Shown: positions 24,249 to 32,814, numbered from the stretch's first letter. The stretch: 36,088 bases of DNA from an uncultured Bacteroidales bacterium (GCA_900546395.1 URDD01000020.1:1-36088), one strand, 5' to 3'. Program-made: numbers and translations. Notes: a model not told the origin generated them from the letters alone.

Positions 24249-25697
24249 TTAAGGCAGAGTCTTTACTATTACTTTGTACAGAGGAGTATTGGCTTTTTTA
24301 TCTGCATCGACTCCGAAAGCATAAGCTATATACTCAGTATCCGGAGAGTATGGCGTATGATTCGAAATTTCAAATGTACTGTTTTGTATTATGTAGTCCA
24401 GTTCGTATATGTTGTCCTCCAGGTATTTGTTTATAATCTGTTCGTCAGACATACCCTTGAATTTGCTGTATTCTTTTACATCACAGAAATATTGTACTCC
24501 TGCCTGAGGGATGAAGGTAGCAGTGATGTGGGTGGATGATATATCAGAAGTCGTAATCACTATTTTTTCATCAGATGGCTCTGCATCTTCACTGGCTGTA
24601 AAGTCTATATGGCTCAGTTTTGTAGTCGGACACATTTTGTCTCCGTGCATTGTCAGACCGAATGCAAATACCCTGTATTGTTCTCCGGCAGTCAGGTTGT
24701 TGTATTTGTATGAGTCAGCTCCTTTGGACAGATTTTGAGCAGCGAACTCCTCAAAACTCATGTCTGCAAGGTATTCGTTGAAAAGTTCTGTGTAGTATGC
24801 CAAAACTGCATCATCTGTTTCTCCTGGGATGTTATTGATATGTGTGGCGGCAAAGAAATACCACTCGTCATCCTTGCTCGGAATCACATTTACGGTAGCC
24901 GATGTTCCTTTGTTTTCCGGAATGGAAATCTTGAATGTCATGTCGGACATTTGTATGCCTGGATCAACCTTTGTCTTGAACAGTTCCTTTACCATAGGAT
25001 GGGTCACATCTCCATTTTCATTGAATCCGAATGCATATGCGTAATATTCATAGTCAGGTTTGAGATTTCTGAGCTGGTATGTGCCTTTGCCCTGTTGTCT
25101 GAGAGCAATAAACATATCTCCGAATGTCTTTCCGGATAGTTCGGCAAGAGTTCTTATAGAGGCAATAACTTCTGCCGTATAAGCTGCATCCGAGTCCATA
25201 TAGTCAAGAATATCCTTGTCAACATAGCTTACATAATAATATATCTCGTTGTCAACAGGAGTGATATCTACATAAGCGTCGTAGAAAGTGATTTTGCCGG
25301 CATCTACATGTACAGCAAATGCTTTTTCTGCTATCGGTTCCGCTGCCGTGGATATACTGATGTCTGAACTCCAGTCCGAATCTTTTGTCCCGGAATTTTC
25401 GGGAGCTGTCGCCCGGATGCGGAATGTATGTGCGGATCCGGCCTCAAGGTCAGAATAAGTCATGCTTGTTTCTGTAGTAAATTGCTGCTGACCTTCATCG
25501 AATATGCAGTGGTAACCGGCAGCTCCGGACACGGCATCCCATATGAAGGTGATTGAAGTAGAAGTCGTTGCCTGTTTGTCAACCCTTGCTTCAGGAACGG
25601 CGAGTTTGTTTTTGGCGGATGGATTATCTGAGTTTTTGTTACAAGAAGCAAACATTAGTGCCGGCAACACAAAGAGTAGAAATCTAAAGTTTTTCAT
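24249..25697 (-). CDS. lipoprotein with Fn3 domain and three repeat modules
   Basis: The protein has 482 residues with lipobox FASC (Cys19). Residues about 35-125 form a fibronectin-III-like domain (TSTSITFIWDAVSGAAGYHC ... TFRIRAT). Three modules of about 115 residues follow. Each has strands, an acidic helical insert and a strand with Y-x-[YV]-[AF]-[FY]-[AF]-F-G (EYYAYAFGF, YRVFAFGL, EYIAYAFGV). The third module contains KFKGMSDEQIINKYL, close to KYEGLSDDEILKELL in the lipoprotein at 9842-12145. Predicted to be anchored to the outer membrane. Monocistronic, with a hairpin at the predicted 5' end of its mRNA. Confidence 0.83.
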   Translation of the reverse strand: MKNFRFLLFVLPALMFASCNKNSDNPSAKNKLAVPEARVDKQATTSTSITFIWDAVSGAAGYHCIFDEGQQQFTTETSMTYSDLEAGSAHTFRIRATAPENSGTKDSDWSSDISISTAAEPIAEKAFAVHVDAGKITFYDAYVDITPVDNEIYYYVSYVDKDILDYMDSDAAYTAEVIASIRTLAELSGKTFGDMFIALRQQGKGTYQLRNLKPDYEYYAYAFGFNENGDVTHPMVKELFKTKVDPGIQMSDMTFKISIPENKGTSATVNVIPSKDDEWYFFAATHINNIPGETDDAVLAYYTELFNEYLADMSFEEFAAQNLSKGADSYKYNNLTAGEQYRVFAFGLTMHGDKMCPTTKLSHIDFTASEDAEPSDEKIVITTSDISSTHITATFIPQAGVQYFCDVKEYSKFKGMSDEQIINKYLEDNIYELDYIIQNSTFEISNHTPYSPDTEYIAYAFGVDADKKANTPLYKVIVKTLP

Positions 25698-25731
25698 ACC
25701 GTTCAGTATTAATATAGTTAATTCATATTCC

Positions 25732-25771
25732 GAAGGTGTTCAATCGGATACACCTTCCAGACACAAATATA
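25732..25771 (-). promoter_or_regulatory. -7 element and 5'-terminal mRNA hairpin of the Fn3 lipoprotein
   Basis: On the minus strand TATATTTG (25764-25771) predicts a start near 25757. Precisely there begins a perfect 8-bp hairpin, GAAGGTGT (25732-25739 on the plus strand) with ACACCTTC (25750-25757), loop of 10. The mRNA would therefore begin with a stem, which often stabilises transcripts. Confidence 0.5.
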
Positions 25772-25823
25772 GAAATTCTGCGGTATGTTGGTTCTCGGCG
25801 TTAAAAATTTTTTCGTACAACTG

Positions 25824-26441
25824 TCAGAAACTGAATCCAATGGCAATGGCGGGGAATATCCCTATACCGAACAGTATTGGAATCTCTATTCCTGTGGTCA
25901 TTCTGAATTTTCCTACATTATAGCTGACTCCGACTTGTGGTGAAGTATATACGCTGGCGCCAAGTTTTACACCTACATCAACAGACAGGTATGGGGAAAC
26001 ATTATTATTAAGGAAATCGCTTCTCAAATGGAGGTATATGGGTATGCCTATGGCGTAGTATTCGTATATCTCGAATCCTATTCCTATTCCCATGGCAAAT
26101 TGAGGGCAGAATCTGTAGCCGTTGATGATATTTATACCTGTAGTAAAATAAGGCAGACTCAATGAAGCGTGTCCGAAATATCCTTTTGGCTTGTTGAAGT
26201 CCTTTTTCTGGCGGTTTTTCTCCACAGCGGCTTTTTCCGTTTTCAGGACTTCGTCAATTTTATAGACAAATGTTCCTGCGGCGGTTTCTATTTTAATGCT
26301 TTTATCCGGAATGACTTCCACGATTTCGCCCTTTATTATCGAACCGTTTTTCAGATAGAGCAGGTCTGTCGTATTTTGGGCATTCAGGTCAATACATAAT
26401 GTTGAGAGCAACACCAGTGCAAGGAATAGTATTTTTTTCAT
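25824..26441 (-). CDS. secreted outer-membrane beta-barrel-like protein
   Basis: The product has 205 residues with a signal peptide cleaved near IDLNAQ. The region after it, DLLYLKNGSIIKGEIVEVIPDKSIKIETAAGTFVYKIDEVLK, is a small beta domain common at the start of Bacteroidota envelope proteins. Residues about 88-205 alternate polar and hydrophobic residues (GHASLSLPYFTTG, AMGIGIGFEIYEYYAIGIPIYLHLRSDF, SPYLSVDVGVKLG, FPAIAIGFSF) with a terminal Phe, as in outer-membrane barrels. The function is unknown. Confidence 0.78.
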   Translation of the reverse strand: MKKILFLALVLLSTLCIDLNAQNTTDLLYLKNGSIIKGEIVEVIPDKSIKIETAAGTFVYKIDEVLKTEKAAVEKNRQKKDFNKPKGYFGHASLSLPYFTTGINIINGYRFCPQFAMGIGIGFEIYEYYAIGIPIYLHLRSDFLNNNVSPYLSVDVGVKLGASVYTSPQVGVSYNVGKFRMTTGIEIPILFGIGIFPAIAIGFSF

Positions 26442-26512
26442 ACAGTATAAATATTTTACGGTATAAAAATAAATAAAAAAATAAGAAATTGTTTAAAATT
26501 TTTGTCAAGTCT

Positions 26513-27886
26513 TCAGGCAGTGTGCCGGCGGTGCTTCATTTTGTGCTTTGCGTATATGGCAATAATGACAAAGGCTGTAATCATTTCGCTCACAGGTGTC
26601 GCAAGCCATATTCCTTCAGTTCCGAACAGTATCGGAAGAATGACAAAGCAGGCTGCAAGCAGTATGAAGCCTCGGAGAAGGGTAATTACAGTAGCGTATT
26701 TGGCCCGTTCGATGCTCTGAAAGTAACCTATTGATACTATGTTGAATGCAAAGAATACAAATCCTGCAGCATAGTATGGAAGACCTTTTGCCGCTATTTC
26801 GAATGCGGGCTTTCCGCTCTCGATGAACATTCCTGCAATCTCTTTACTGAATAGGGCCGTAATCAGAGAAAAAACGGCCCCGCAGCATATTGCAGTCTTG
26901 AGGGCAAGGATATATGCCTTTCTTACACGCAACTTTTCATGCAGTCCATAGTTGTAGCTTATTATAGGCTGTGCTGACTGTGCTATGGCATTGTAAACCA
27001 TAAAGATGATAGGAAAGAAATAGCAGGCGATGCTGAATGCTGCCACACCGTCTTCATTAAGATAATGGATGAAGACCATATTGCCTGTAAACATCATGCA
27101 GGCTATGGCCACTTCGCATAGGAATGCAGAGGAGCCGAGTTTGCACATATATCCCACATTGCGACATGTGAGTTTGAAACTGTTCCGGCTTATCTTGACC
27201 GGATAGAATCGCAGGGCGCACTTTCTTCTGAACAGATATACTGCAATCATGGCAGCCCCTATCATCGTTCCTATCGCGCTGGCAAAGGCGGCACCGAACA
27301 TGCCCCAGCCCAGAGGGAATATGAAGATATAGTCAAGGGCAATGTTCAGAACAGCTGCCACGACATTGCACAACATTGCAAATTTCGGGGATCCGTCAAG
27401 CCTCAGGTAAAACATTCCTGAGTTAAGCAGAGCTGTGCACCAGGAAAACGGAACGAACCACAGCATATATTCCATAGCCAGGGGAGCAAGCCTTTCAGAT
27501 GCTCCCAGCAGCCTTACTACCTGAGGCGCAAACAGACAGAAAACAGTGGATGTGCACATCAGAAGCAATGACGATACCACTACAGACTGTGTAATGTTTA
27601 TTCTTGCAGACTTTGTCTTGTCGTGGGACAGATGAATTGATGCCACGACAGATGCCCCTACACCGAACATAAGTCCTACACCAGTAGAGAAAAGCCATAG
27701 TGGGGAGACAATGTTGACTGCCGCAAGTGCATCGCTTCCTATACCTTTTCCGACAAATATGCCGTCAGTTATGACGAATAGTGCTGAAAAAATCATTCCC
27801 ATCACCGTAGGCAGAAGCAGCCTGCGGAACAGTGTGCCTATTTTTTCGTTTTTGAAATCAATGCTGTCTCTCATCTCTGCCGGCAT
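26513..27886 (-). CDS. MATE-family multidrug/metabolite exporter
   Basis: This 457-residue inner-membrane antiporter has 12 hydrophobic helices in two halves. Landmarks are LPTVMGMIFSALFVITDGIFVGKGIGSDALAAVNIVSP at the N-terminus, GVGASVVASIHLS after helix 2, YIFIFPLGWGMFGAAFASAIGT at the end of the first half and ISYNYGLHEKLRVRKAY in the second. The substrate is unknown. The ATG at 27886 is backed by a perfect AGGAGG about seven bases upstream, rare in this phylum. A -7 element TATCTTTG lies on the minus strand at 27914-27921. Confidence 0.92.
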   Translation of the reverse strand: MPAEMRDSIDFKNEKIGTLFRRLLLPTVMGMIFSALFVITDGIFVGKGIGSDALAAVNIVSPLWLFSTGVGLMFGVGASVVASIHLSHDKTKSARINITQSVVVSSLLLMCTSTVFCLFAPQVVRLLGASERLAPLAMEYMLWFVPFSWCTALLNSGMFYLRLDGSPKFAMLCNVVAAVLNIALDYIFIFPLGWGMFGAAFASAIGTMIGAAMIAVYLFRRKCALRFYPVKISRNSFKLTCRNVGYMCKLGSSAFLCEVAIACMMFTGNMVFIHYLNEDGVAAFSIACYFFPIIFMVYNAIAQSAQPIISYNYGLHEKLRVRKAYILALKTAICCGAVFSLITALFSKEIAGMFIESGKPAFEIAAKGLPYYAAGFVFFAFNIVSIGYFQSIERAKYATVITLLRGFILLAACFVILPILFGTEGIWLATPVSEMITAFVIIAIYAKHKMKHRRHTA

Positions 27887-27887
27887 A

Positions 27888-27921
27888 TTTGGTCCTCCTG
27901 AATTTTAAGGCGACAAAGATA
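27888..27921 (-). promoter_or_regulatory. -7 box and strong Shine-Dalgarno of the MATE gene
   Basis: The minus strand reads TATCTTTG (27914-27921), then a short leader with CAGGAGGACCAAAT directly before the ATG. The AGGAGG is a full match to the anti-Shine-Dalgarno sequence, whereas most starts in this window have only A-rich leaders. Confidence 0.6.
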
Positions 27922-27960
27922 CGTTTTTTCTTTTTTACGTGAATTAACATTATGATAACA

Positions 27961-28001
27961 AAAACAGAGCGGTCAAAAATGTGATGTGACCGCTCTGTTT
28001 T
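27961..28001 (-). terminator. terminator of the CsgG/DUF799 operon
   Basis: The arms 27961-27975 and 27987-28001 are complementary over 15 bases, including AAAA/TTTT at the base. On the minus strand it closes the envelope operon about 90 bases after the last stop. It could also work in the plus direction. Confidence 0.8.
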
Positions 28002-28022
28002 TGTATTTATTATGACATAACT

Positions 28023-28073
28023 GTGACAGGTATGAGTTTGGCTTGTGTCCTCCATAACCTTATGTCCTGTCAC
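28023..28073 (-). repeat. 8-bp inverted repeat in the 3' region of the envelope operon
   Basis: GTGACAGG (28023-28030) and CCTGTCAC (28066-28073) are perfectly complementary with a 35-base spacer, just downstream of the last gene and before the terminator. It would form an extra hairpin in the operon's 3' untranslated region. Confidence 0.4.
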
Positions 28074-28092
28074 CGGTAAAGCATAACAGCAA

Positions 28093-28803
28093 TTATTGTA
28101 TAGTGGCAGTGACGTCTTTAGGCTCTGCTTCGACATCCTGGTCCTGCAAGTAGTCAGGACTGTATTTGCCTCGCGGTATGTCACGCATTATATAGTAGTT
28201 GGCTTTTCTGGCAGCTACTATATGGTCTGTGACGGCAGTGTTTATAGCCGTAGCAGCAAGGTCAATAAGGCTTGAAAGAATGGATCCACCTCCGGACTGT
28301 ACCATCAGATTCAGGTAAAGGTCACAACTTCTGTCGAAAATGATTTCTCCTGTGTGTGCAGAGCGGATGAAATAACGTATTTTCGTGCGTATTCCGGTTC
28401 CTGTCTTTTCCCAAGTATCAATCACGGAAAAAACGGCGGCGTCACATCCGAAATATTGTCTGAAAACATCCAAAGGTCCTTCTGAAAACATTTCCGCGTC
28501 GTATGCGCTTTCAGCCTTGAATACATCCATTGCAAGCAAGGGGGAAATCACATAGTATCCTGCCTCAGCCAACGGACGGCTGATAGATGTGTATAGAAGT
28601 TCCTTGGCTTCAACATTGGCAGTGTTGTTTATCGGCGGCATAATAAGCAGAGTCACCGGCTTTTCTTCATACAATTTCGAGTATTGTTCCCCTCTTGTTG
28701 TTTTCATGGATGCCAGACCGCTGCCGCATGAAGAGACTGCAAATGCCGCAAGACTGAGCCAAAACCAGTATTTCAGTCTGTTTGAGAAATATTTATGTTT
28801 CAT
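28093..28803 (-). CDS. DUF799 / GNA1162-type lipoprotein
   Basis: The protein has 236 residues with lipobox VSSC (Cys26). The opening KPVTLLIMPPINNTANVEAKELLYTSISRPLAEAGYYVISP is the recognisable DUF799 (GNA1162) core, which has a fold related to the LpoB/TolB-N type. DVFRQYFGCDAAVFSVIDTWEKTG and a C-terminal hydrophobic segment (SGGGSILSSLIDLAATAINTAV) follow. In Neisseria the homologue is a surface antigen encoded next to CsgG- and DUF4810-like lipoproteins (established from literature memory). Here it is the last gene of the same set, 1 base after the DUF4810 gene. Role presumed in outer-membrane assembly or transport. Confidence 0.87.
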   Translation of the reverse strand: MKHKYFSNRLKYWFWLSLAAFAVSSCGSGLASMKTTRGEQYSKLYEEKPVTLLIMPPINNTANVEAKELLYTSISRPLAEAGYYVISPLLAMDVFKAESAYDAEMFSEGPLDVFRQYFGCDAAVFSVIDTWEKTGTGIRTKIRYFIRSAHTGEIIFDRSCDLYLNLMVQSGGGSILSSLIDLAATAINTAVTDHIVAARKANYYIMRDIPRGKYSPDYLQDQDVEAEPKDVTATIQ

Positions 28804-28804
28804 A

Positions 28805-29242
28805 TTATTCTGTCAGCCTTTTTATGAGCGGAAGGACGAATGTCGCCGCTTCGGGGTAATATTCAATCTCTTTTTCGAGCATTTCAGCTCCTCTCTGCCG
28901 GAAAAGCGTTGCGTAGTCTGATGTGGAAAACAGGCCTTTTTCATCAAAAGATGCATATTGTGCAAATTTTTCAGCTGTATCAGGCTGGAGAAGAAGGTAT
29001 CCGTATTCCGCGCATATTCCTGGAGGCGGCATATTGCGCGTACCCTTAGGATTGCGTATCATGCTTTCATAGACTCCGATTAGTCTGCATATGCTTTCAG
29101 GAGTCTGCTTGTCATAGGATTTGTATGCAAAATGCTCATAGGCAGTGGCTGAATTCCTGTTTCCGCCCCAATAGTAAAGGGATGTTGTCCCGCAGGAAGA
29201 AAGCATCAGGCATACAACAGTCAGGATTAGTGTATTTTTCAT
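28805..29242 (-). CDS. DUF4810 lipoprotein
   Basis: The product has 145 residues with lipobox LSSC (Cys17). The motif SLYYWGGNRNSATAYEHF directly after the lipobox and the later PPPGICAEYGYLLLQPDTAEKFAQY and EKEIEYYPEAATFVLPLIKRL match the DUF4810 pattern (LYYWGxYxxxxY ... PPGxxAxxGxxxxxxG ... EKxxFPES). The start codon touches the stop of the preceding 112-residue lipoprotein gene (TAA-ATG), so the genes are translationally coupled. Part of the CsgG envelope operon. Confidence 0.87.
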   Translation of the reverse strand: MKNTLILTVVCLMLSSCGTTSLYYWGGNRNSATAYEHFAYKSYDKQTPESICRLIGVYESMIRNPKGTRNMPPPGICAEYGYLLLQPDTAEKFAQYASFDEKGLFSTSDYATLFRQRGAEMLEKEIEYYPEAATFVLPLIKRLTE

Positions 29243-29581
29243 TTACAAGTCTATTATTCTGTGTTCTGAAGATGATATTACAAGCTTTTTGTTGTAAACT
29301 TCACTGCCGTCTATCATTACTTTCACCTGATGCGGGCCGTCTGATATTTTTATTGAGTTTATGGCCGTCTTTTTGATTTTTCTGCCTGGTTTATAAGGCT
29401 TTGTCTTAACTGTTTCTACAGTAAAGCTATTGTCATCTACTGTGACAGTCAAAATATTTTTTCTGGCAGCAGTGAATGATATGTACGCGTCTGAAGGTCT
29501 CCCTGAAGAGATGGAATATGTGCCGACACCGCAGCTTGTCAGCAGTGTCAAGGCTATTATGGCATATAGTATTTTTTTCAT
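29243..29581 (-). CDS. small lipoprotein inserted in the CsgG operon
   Basis: The product has 112 residues with lipobox LTSC (Cys17). A compact all-beta domain of about 80 residues follows (DAYISFTAARKNILTVTVDD, KIKKTAINSIKISDGPHQVKVMIDGSEVYNKKLVIS) ending in HRIIDL. This looks like a PEGA- or Ig-like sandwich, but I cannot name it. It sits between CsgG and DUF4810, a position not occupied in the proteobacterial version of the operon as I remember it, and so may be a lineage-specific partner. Confidence 0.75.
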   Translation of the reverse strand: MKKILYAIIALTLLTSCGVGTYSISSGRPSDAYISFTAARKNILTVTVDDNSFTVETVKTKPYKPGRKIKKTAINSIKISDGPHQVKVMIDGSEVYNKKLVISSSEHRIIDL

Positions 29582-29627
29582 TTCCTGATTTGTTCTAATG
29601 CTGTTCTGAATAAGCTTGCTGGCAGGG

Positions 29628-30509
29628 CTATTTGTCTGAAATATAATAGTTTGTCAGATTTTCACCATCTATGGTATCTCCATAGTAGGCGCAGAACGAG
29701 ACCTCGGTTTCCGGTGTGTCACCGATTGATTCCTGTACAGTTATTGTTCCTACTTTGGTGCCTGGCAGTTCTATTTTCATCCCTGTCTGAGGGTTGGTGA
29801 CTGTCCTGCCTTTCTTATAGACTATGAAGGAATCTCCCTGTGCAAGACCCTGAGACGCTCCGCCGGAAATGATGTAGGAGTTGTCTTCAATGGCCAGAAT
29901 ATATGATTTCCAAGGCTTGTCCATGCATTTGTTGATGATGTTTTCCACGAGCTGGCCCAGAGCTGCTGAAATGGCCTTGTCACTGAGAGTGGCATCATAT
30001 CCGGCCTTTCCTCCTATGCCCAGAGTCTGTTTGGTAGATGTTTCGGCAAAGCCTTTTGCTTCGTCAGAGTAGATAATGAGTCCGGTAGATGCCTCTACGA
30101 GCCTTATGCTTACCCCGGCTTCGACTGTCTGTGTTTTTGTTGAAGAAAAAACTTTTTGCTCGCCTTCGGTTTTTCTTCCGAATTCTGTAATCGACCCAAG
30201 TATGATATAGTCTGCTCCGATTTTGTTCATGCCTTCTCCGGCTTCAGCTACCAGAATGTCCAGGTCATCTCTTTCCAGAAGAATGAATTTGCCGCTGGAA
30301 GCCAGTTTGGTGGAAAGAATGTCCAGAGCCTGTTTTCTCATAGGGTCGTTTTCCTTGTCATAAAAAAGCCCTTTGGCGTATTGGGTCTCATTGGAGAATC
30401 GTCCTATAGCCACTTTTCTTTTTATAGTCTTCTCGCCCTGGGCAAATGCGGGAGATAGGACCATGGCTGACAATAGTGTGACAGTCAGAATTTTAAGAAT
30501 GTTTTTCAT
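29628..30509 (-). CDS. CsgG/HfaB-family envelope protein
   Basis: This 293-residue exported protein heads the envelope operon. The signal peptide is of the ordinary type (cleaved after SPAFA), without a lipobox, unlike curli CsgG. CsgG-family sequence follows: VAIGRFSNET, MRKQALDILSTKLASSGKFILLERDDLDILVAEAGEG, GADYIILGSITEFGRK and VSIRLVEASTGLIIYSDEAKG. The C-terminal part (about 205-293) adds a beta domain (SYIISGGASQGLAQGDSFIVYKKGR), a feature of HfaB-like and Bacteroidota members. With DUF4810 and DUF799 it probably forms an outer-membrane complex. There are no curli genes nearby, so amyloid export is unlikely. Confidence 0.88.
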   Translation of the reverse strand: MKNILKILTVTLLSAMVLSPAFAQGEKTIKRKVAIGRFSNETQYAKGLFYDKENDPMRKQALDILSTKLASSGKFILLERDDLDILVAEAGEGMNKIGADYIILGSITEFGRKTEGEQKVFSSTKTQTVEAGVSIRLVEASTGLIIYSDEAKGFAETSTKQTLGIGGKAGYDATLSDKAISAALGQLVENIINKCMDKPWKSYILAIEDNSYIISGGASQGLAQGDSFIVYKKGRTVTNPQTGMKIELPGTKVGTITVQESIGDTPETEVSFCAYYGDTIDGENLTNYYISDK

Positions 30510-30795
30510 ATTTTAAACTTTAAACAGTAAAAATAATTTCAATGCTTCAAAAATAAGAATAAGTTCCGGAATTGTCATTAAAAAACATAAAATTTTCATG
30601 GTAAAATACTATTTCAGGATTTGGCATTAAATTTCCGTTTATGTGGAAGCCATAATCTACTTTTTTCTCTATATTTGAGCCAAGGATCATATAAACGCCG
30701 GGTCTCGGCAGAGGCAAAGTTCTACTTTGACTATGCTCTCGACTTTTGCTGTAAGTTATATTATCGTCTTTGTGTGTTTTTAAAATTATTGGGTT
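30510..30795. other. divergent intergenic region with two -7 boxes and a small hairpin
   Basis: This 286-base gap separates the leftward CsgG operon from the rightward DUF4954 gene. On the minus strand TATTTTTG (30548-30555) is a candidate -7 box for CsgG. On the plus strand TATATTTG (30670-30677) is a candidate for DUF4954, giving a leader of about 110 bases that contains the perfect hairpin CAAAGT-TCT-ACTTTG (30715-30729). No gene is seen here. Confidence 0.5.
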
Positions 30796-32790
30796 ATGGG
30801 AAAATACCGTCATCTGACAGAAGGTGAAATAGCTTTATTGAAGCAGCAGATGTGTTTTGCTGCAGATTGGTACGATATTGAAGTCGCGGATGATTTCATG
30901 GCAGGATATGTTTACCATACTAAATTTTCAGGCAGAATCAGACTCGGGTCTTTCAATAAGGAGTTTGAACTTGCCGGCGGTATAAGAAAGCATTCGGGAA
31001 TTTTCAACGCGACTCTTCATAATGTGACAGTAGGCGATGACTGCTGTATAGAGAATGTTAAGAATTATATTGCCAATTATGAGATTGGGGACGGCACTTT
31101 TATAGAAAATGTCGATATTATCCTGACAGACGGAACAAGCAGTTTCGGAAATGGAGTAGAGGTTTCTGTGCTGAATGAAACCGGAGGCAGGGAAGTTATG
31201 ATTTATGACAGGCTTTCTGCCCAGCAGGCTTATATAATGGCTCTTTACCGTCATCGTCCTGAACTCGTATCGGAAATGCGCAAAATGATAGGCAGATATG
31301 TCAGTTCGGTTTCATCCGGAACGGGTCATATCGGAAGAAATGTGACTATTGTCGATTCAGGTTATATCAAGAATGTCAAAATAGGGGATTGTTGCAAGAT
31401 TGAAGGTACGGCACGCCTGAAAAACGGCAGTCTGAACAGCAATTCCTTTGCTCCTGTCCATATAGGAGTGGGGGTCATAGCTGATGACTTCATTGTTTCC
31501 AGCGGTTCTTCAGTTGAGGATGGGGTGACTTTTTCCCGCTGCTTTATAGGTCAGGCCTGTAAACTCGGCCATACTTACTCGGCTTCAGACTCTCTGTTTT
31601 TCAGTAACTGTCAGGGAGAGAACGGGGAGGCCTGCGCTATTTTTGCAGGACCTTTTACTGTAACTCACCACAAGTCAACACTTCTTATCGCAGGTATGTT
31701 TTCGTTTATGAATGCCGGGTCTGGATCAAACCAGAGTAACCATCTTTATAAATTGGGCCCTATACATCAGGGAATTATGGAGAGGGGAGCCAAGACTGCA
31801 TCAGACTCTTACATCCTGTGGCCGGCAAAAGTCGGGGCATTTTCTCTGGTTATGGGACGTCACGTAAGCCATCAGGATACTTCGGATCTTCCTTTTTCTT
31901 ATCTGATTGAGCAGCAGAGTACCTCTTTTATAGTTCCAGGGGCAAACCTGAAAAGTGTAGGTACGATCAGAGATGCAAAGAAGTGGCCGAAAAGAGATGC
32001 GCGGACCGATCCGGACAGACTTGACCAGATCAATTACAATCTCTTGAGTCCTTATACTATACACAAAATGCTCAGAGCCGTAGATATTTTGAATGATTTA
32101 CGCAGGGTTTCGGGGGAAACTTCGGATGCCTATACTTATCAGAGCGGAAAAATTAAGAGGTCTTCATTGCTTAACGGGTTGAAATATTATGGGATGGCAA
32201 TAGATAAGTTCTTGGGCAATTCATTGATTACAGCTGTGATGAATTCTAATTTTGATGATTTGGACAGTTTGCATGCAGCTTTGCGTCCGAAATCTGAGTA
32301 CGGAGGAATGCACTGGGTAGATATAGCAGGAATGCTGGCTCCGCGTCGTGTCGTGGAGGAACTTCTTGATGATATAGAATCAGGTAAAGTCCAAAGTGTG
32401 GAACAGGTTAACGGCAGGTTTGCCCAAATACATTCAAACTATTATCTATATGAGTGGACTTGGGCTTACCGGATTATTCAGGAATATTATAATGTGGATT
32501 TGTCTGAAGTATCAGTAGAAGGACTTGTCTCCCTGATAGAAAAATGGCGGGACTCTGTAACAGGCCTGGACAATATGGTGTATGAAGATGCCAGAAAGGA
32601 ATTTTCCCTGAGTGCGATGACAGGTTTCGGTGCGGATGGAGGGGAGAACAGGAGAATGCTTGATTTTCAGGAAGTGCGTGGATCTTCATTTGAAACCGAT
32701 ACCTTTGTCGTTTCTGTTAAGGAACATATAAGGGACAAGTCGGCTTTGGGGGATGCAGCCATAGCGAAACTCAGGCAGATAATGTATTGA
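30796..32790 (+). CDS. DUF4954 family protein (left-handed beta-helix)
   Basis: This 664-residue cytosolic protein has no signal peptide. Residues about 40-400 show the hexapeptide-like periodicity of a left-handed beta-helix (NATLHNVTVGDDCCIENVKNYIANYEIGD, GHIGRNVTIVDSGYIKNVKIGDCCKIEG, HIGVGVIADDFIVSSGSSVEDGVTFSRCFIG), as in acyl- and nucleotidyl-sugar transferases. The C-terminal third is helical. LGPIHQGIMERGAKTASDSYILWPAKVGAF is a conserved DUF4954 block. The family is restricted mostly to Bacteroidota and Spirochaetes and has no assigned reaction; sugar-nucleotide-type activity is a guess. It is followed after 24 bases by a sugar kinase, suggesting an operon. Confidence 0.9.
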   Translation: MGKYRHLTEGEIALLKQQMCFAADWYDIEVADDFMAGYVYHTKFSGRIRLGSFNKEFELAGGIRKHSGIFNATLHNVTVGDDCCIENVKNYIANYEIGDGTFIENVDIILTDGTSSFGNGVEVSVLNETGGREVMIYDRLSAQQAYIMALYRHRPELVSEMRKMIGRYVSSVSSGTGHIGRNVTIVDSGYIKNVKIGDCCKIEGTARLKNGSLNSNSFAPVHIGVGVIADDFIVSSGSSVEDGVTFSRCFIGQACKLGHTYSASDSLFFSNCQGENGEACAIFAGPFTVTHHKSTLLIAGMFSFMNAGSGSNQSNHLYKLGPIHQGIMERGAKTASDSYILWPAKVGAFSLVMGRHVSHQDTSDLPFSYLIEQQSTSFIVPGANLKSVGTIRDAKKWPKRDARTDPDRLDQINYNLLSPYTIHKMLRAVDILNDLRRVSGETSDAYTYQSGKIKRSSLLNGLKYYGMAIDKFLGNSLITAVMNSNFDDLDSLHAALRPKSEYGGMHWVDIAGMLAPRRVVEELLDDIESGKVQSVEQVNGRFAQIHSNYYLYEWTWAYRIIQEYYNVDLSEVSVEGLVSLIEKWRDSVTGLDNMVYEDARKEFSLSAMTGFGADGGENRRMLDFQEVRGSSFETDTFVVSVKEHIRDKSALGDAAIAKLRQIMY

Positions 32791-32814
32791 TTTTTATTTA
32801 AATATGATAGCGAT

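Noticed and set aside
29628..30509. curli-type amyloid secretion channel
   Set aside because: The CsgG family is certain, but no CsgA, B, E or F-like gene is present and the partners are DUF4810 and DUF799.
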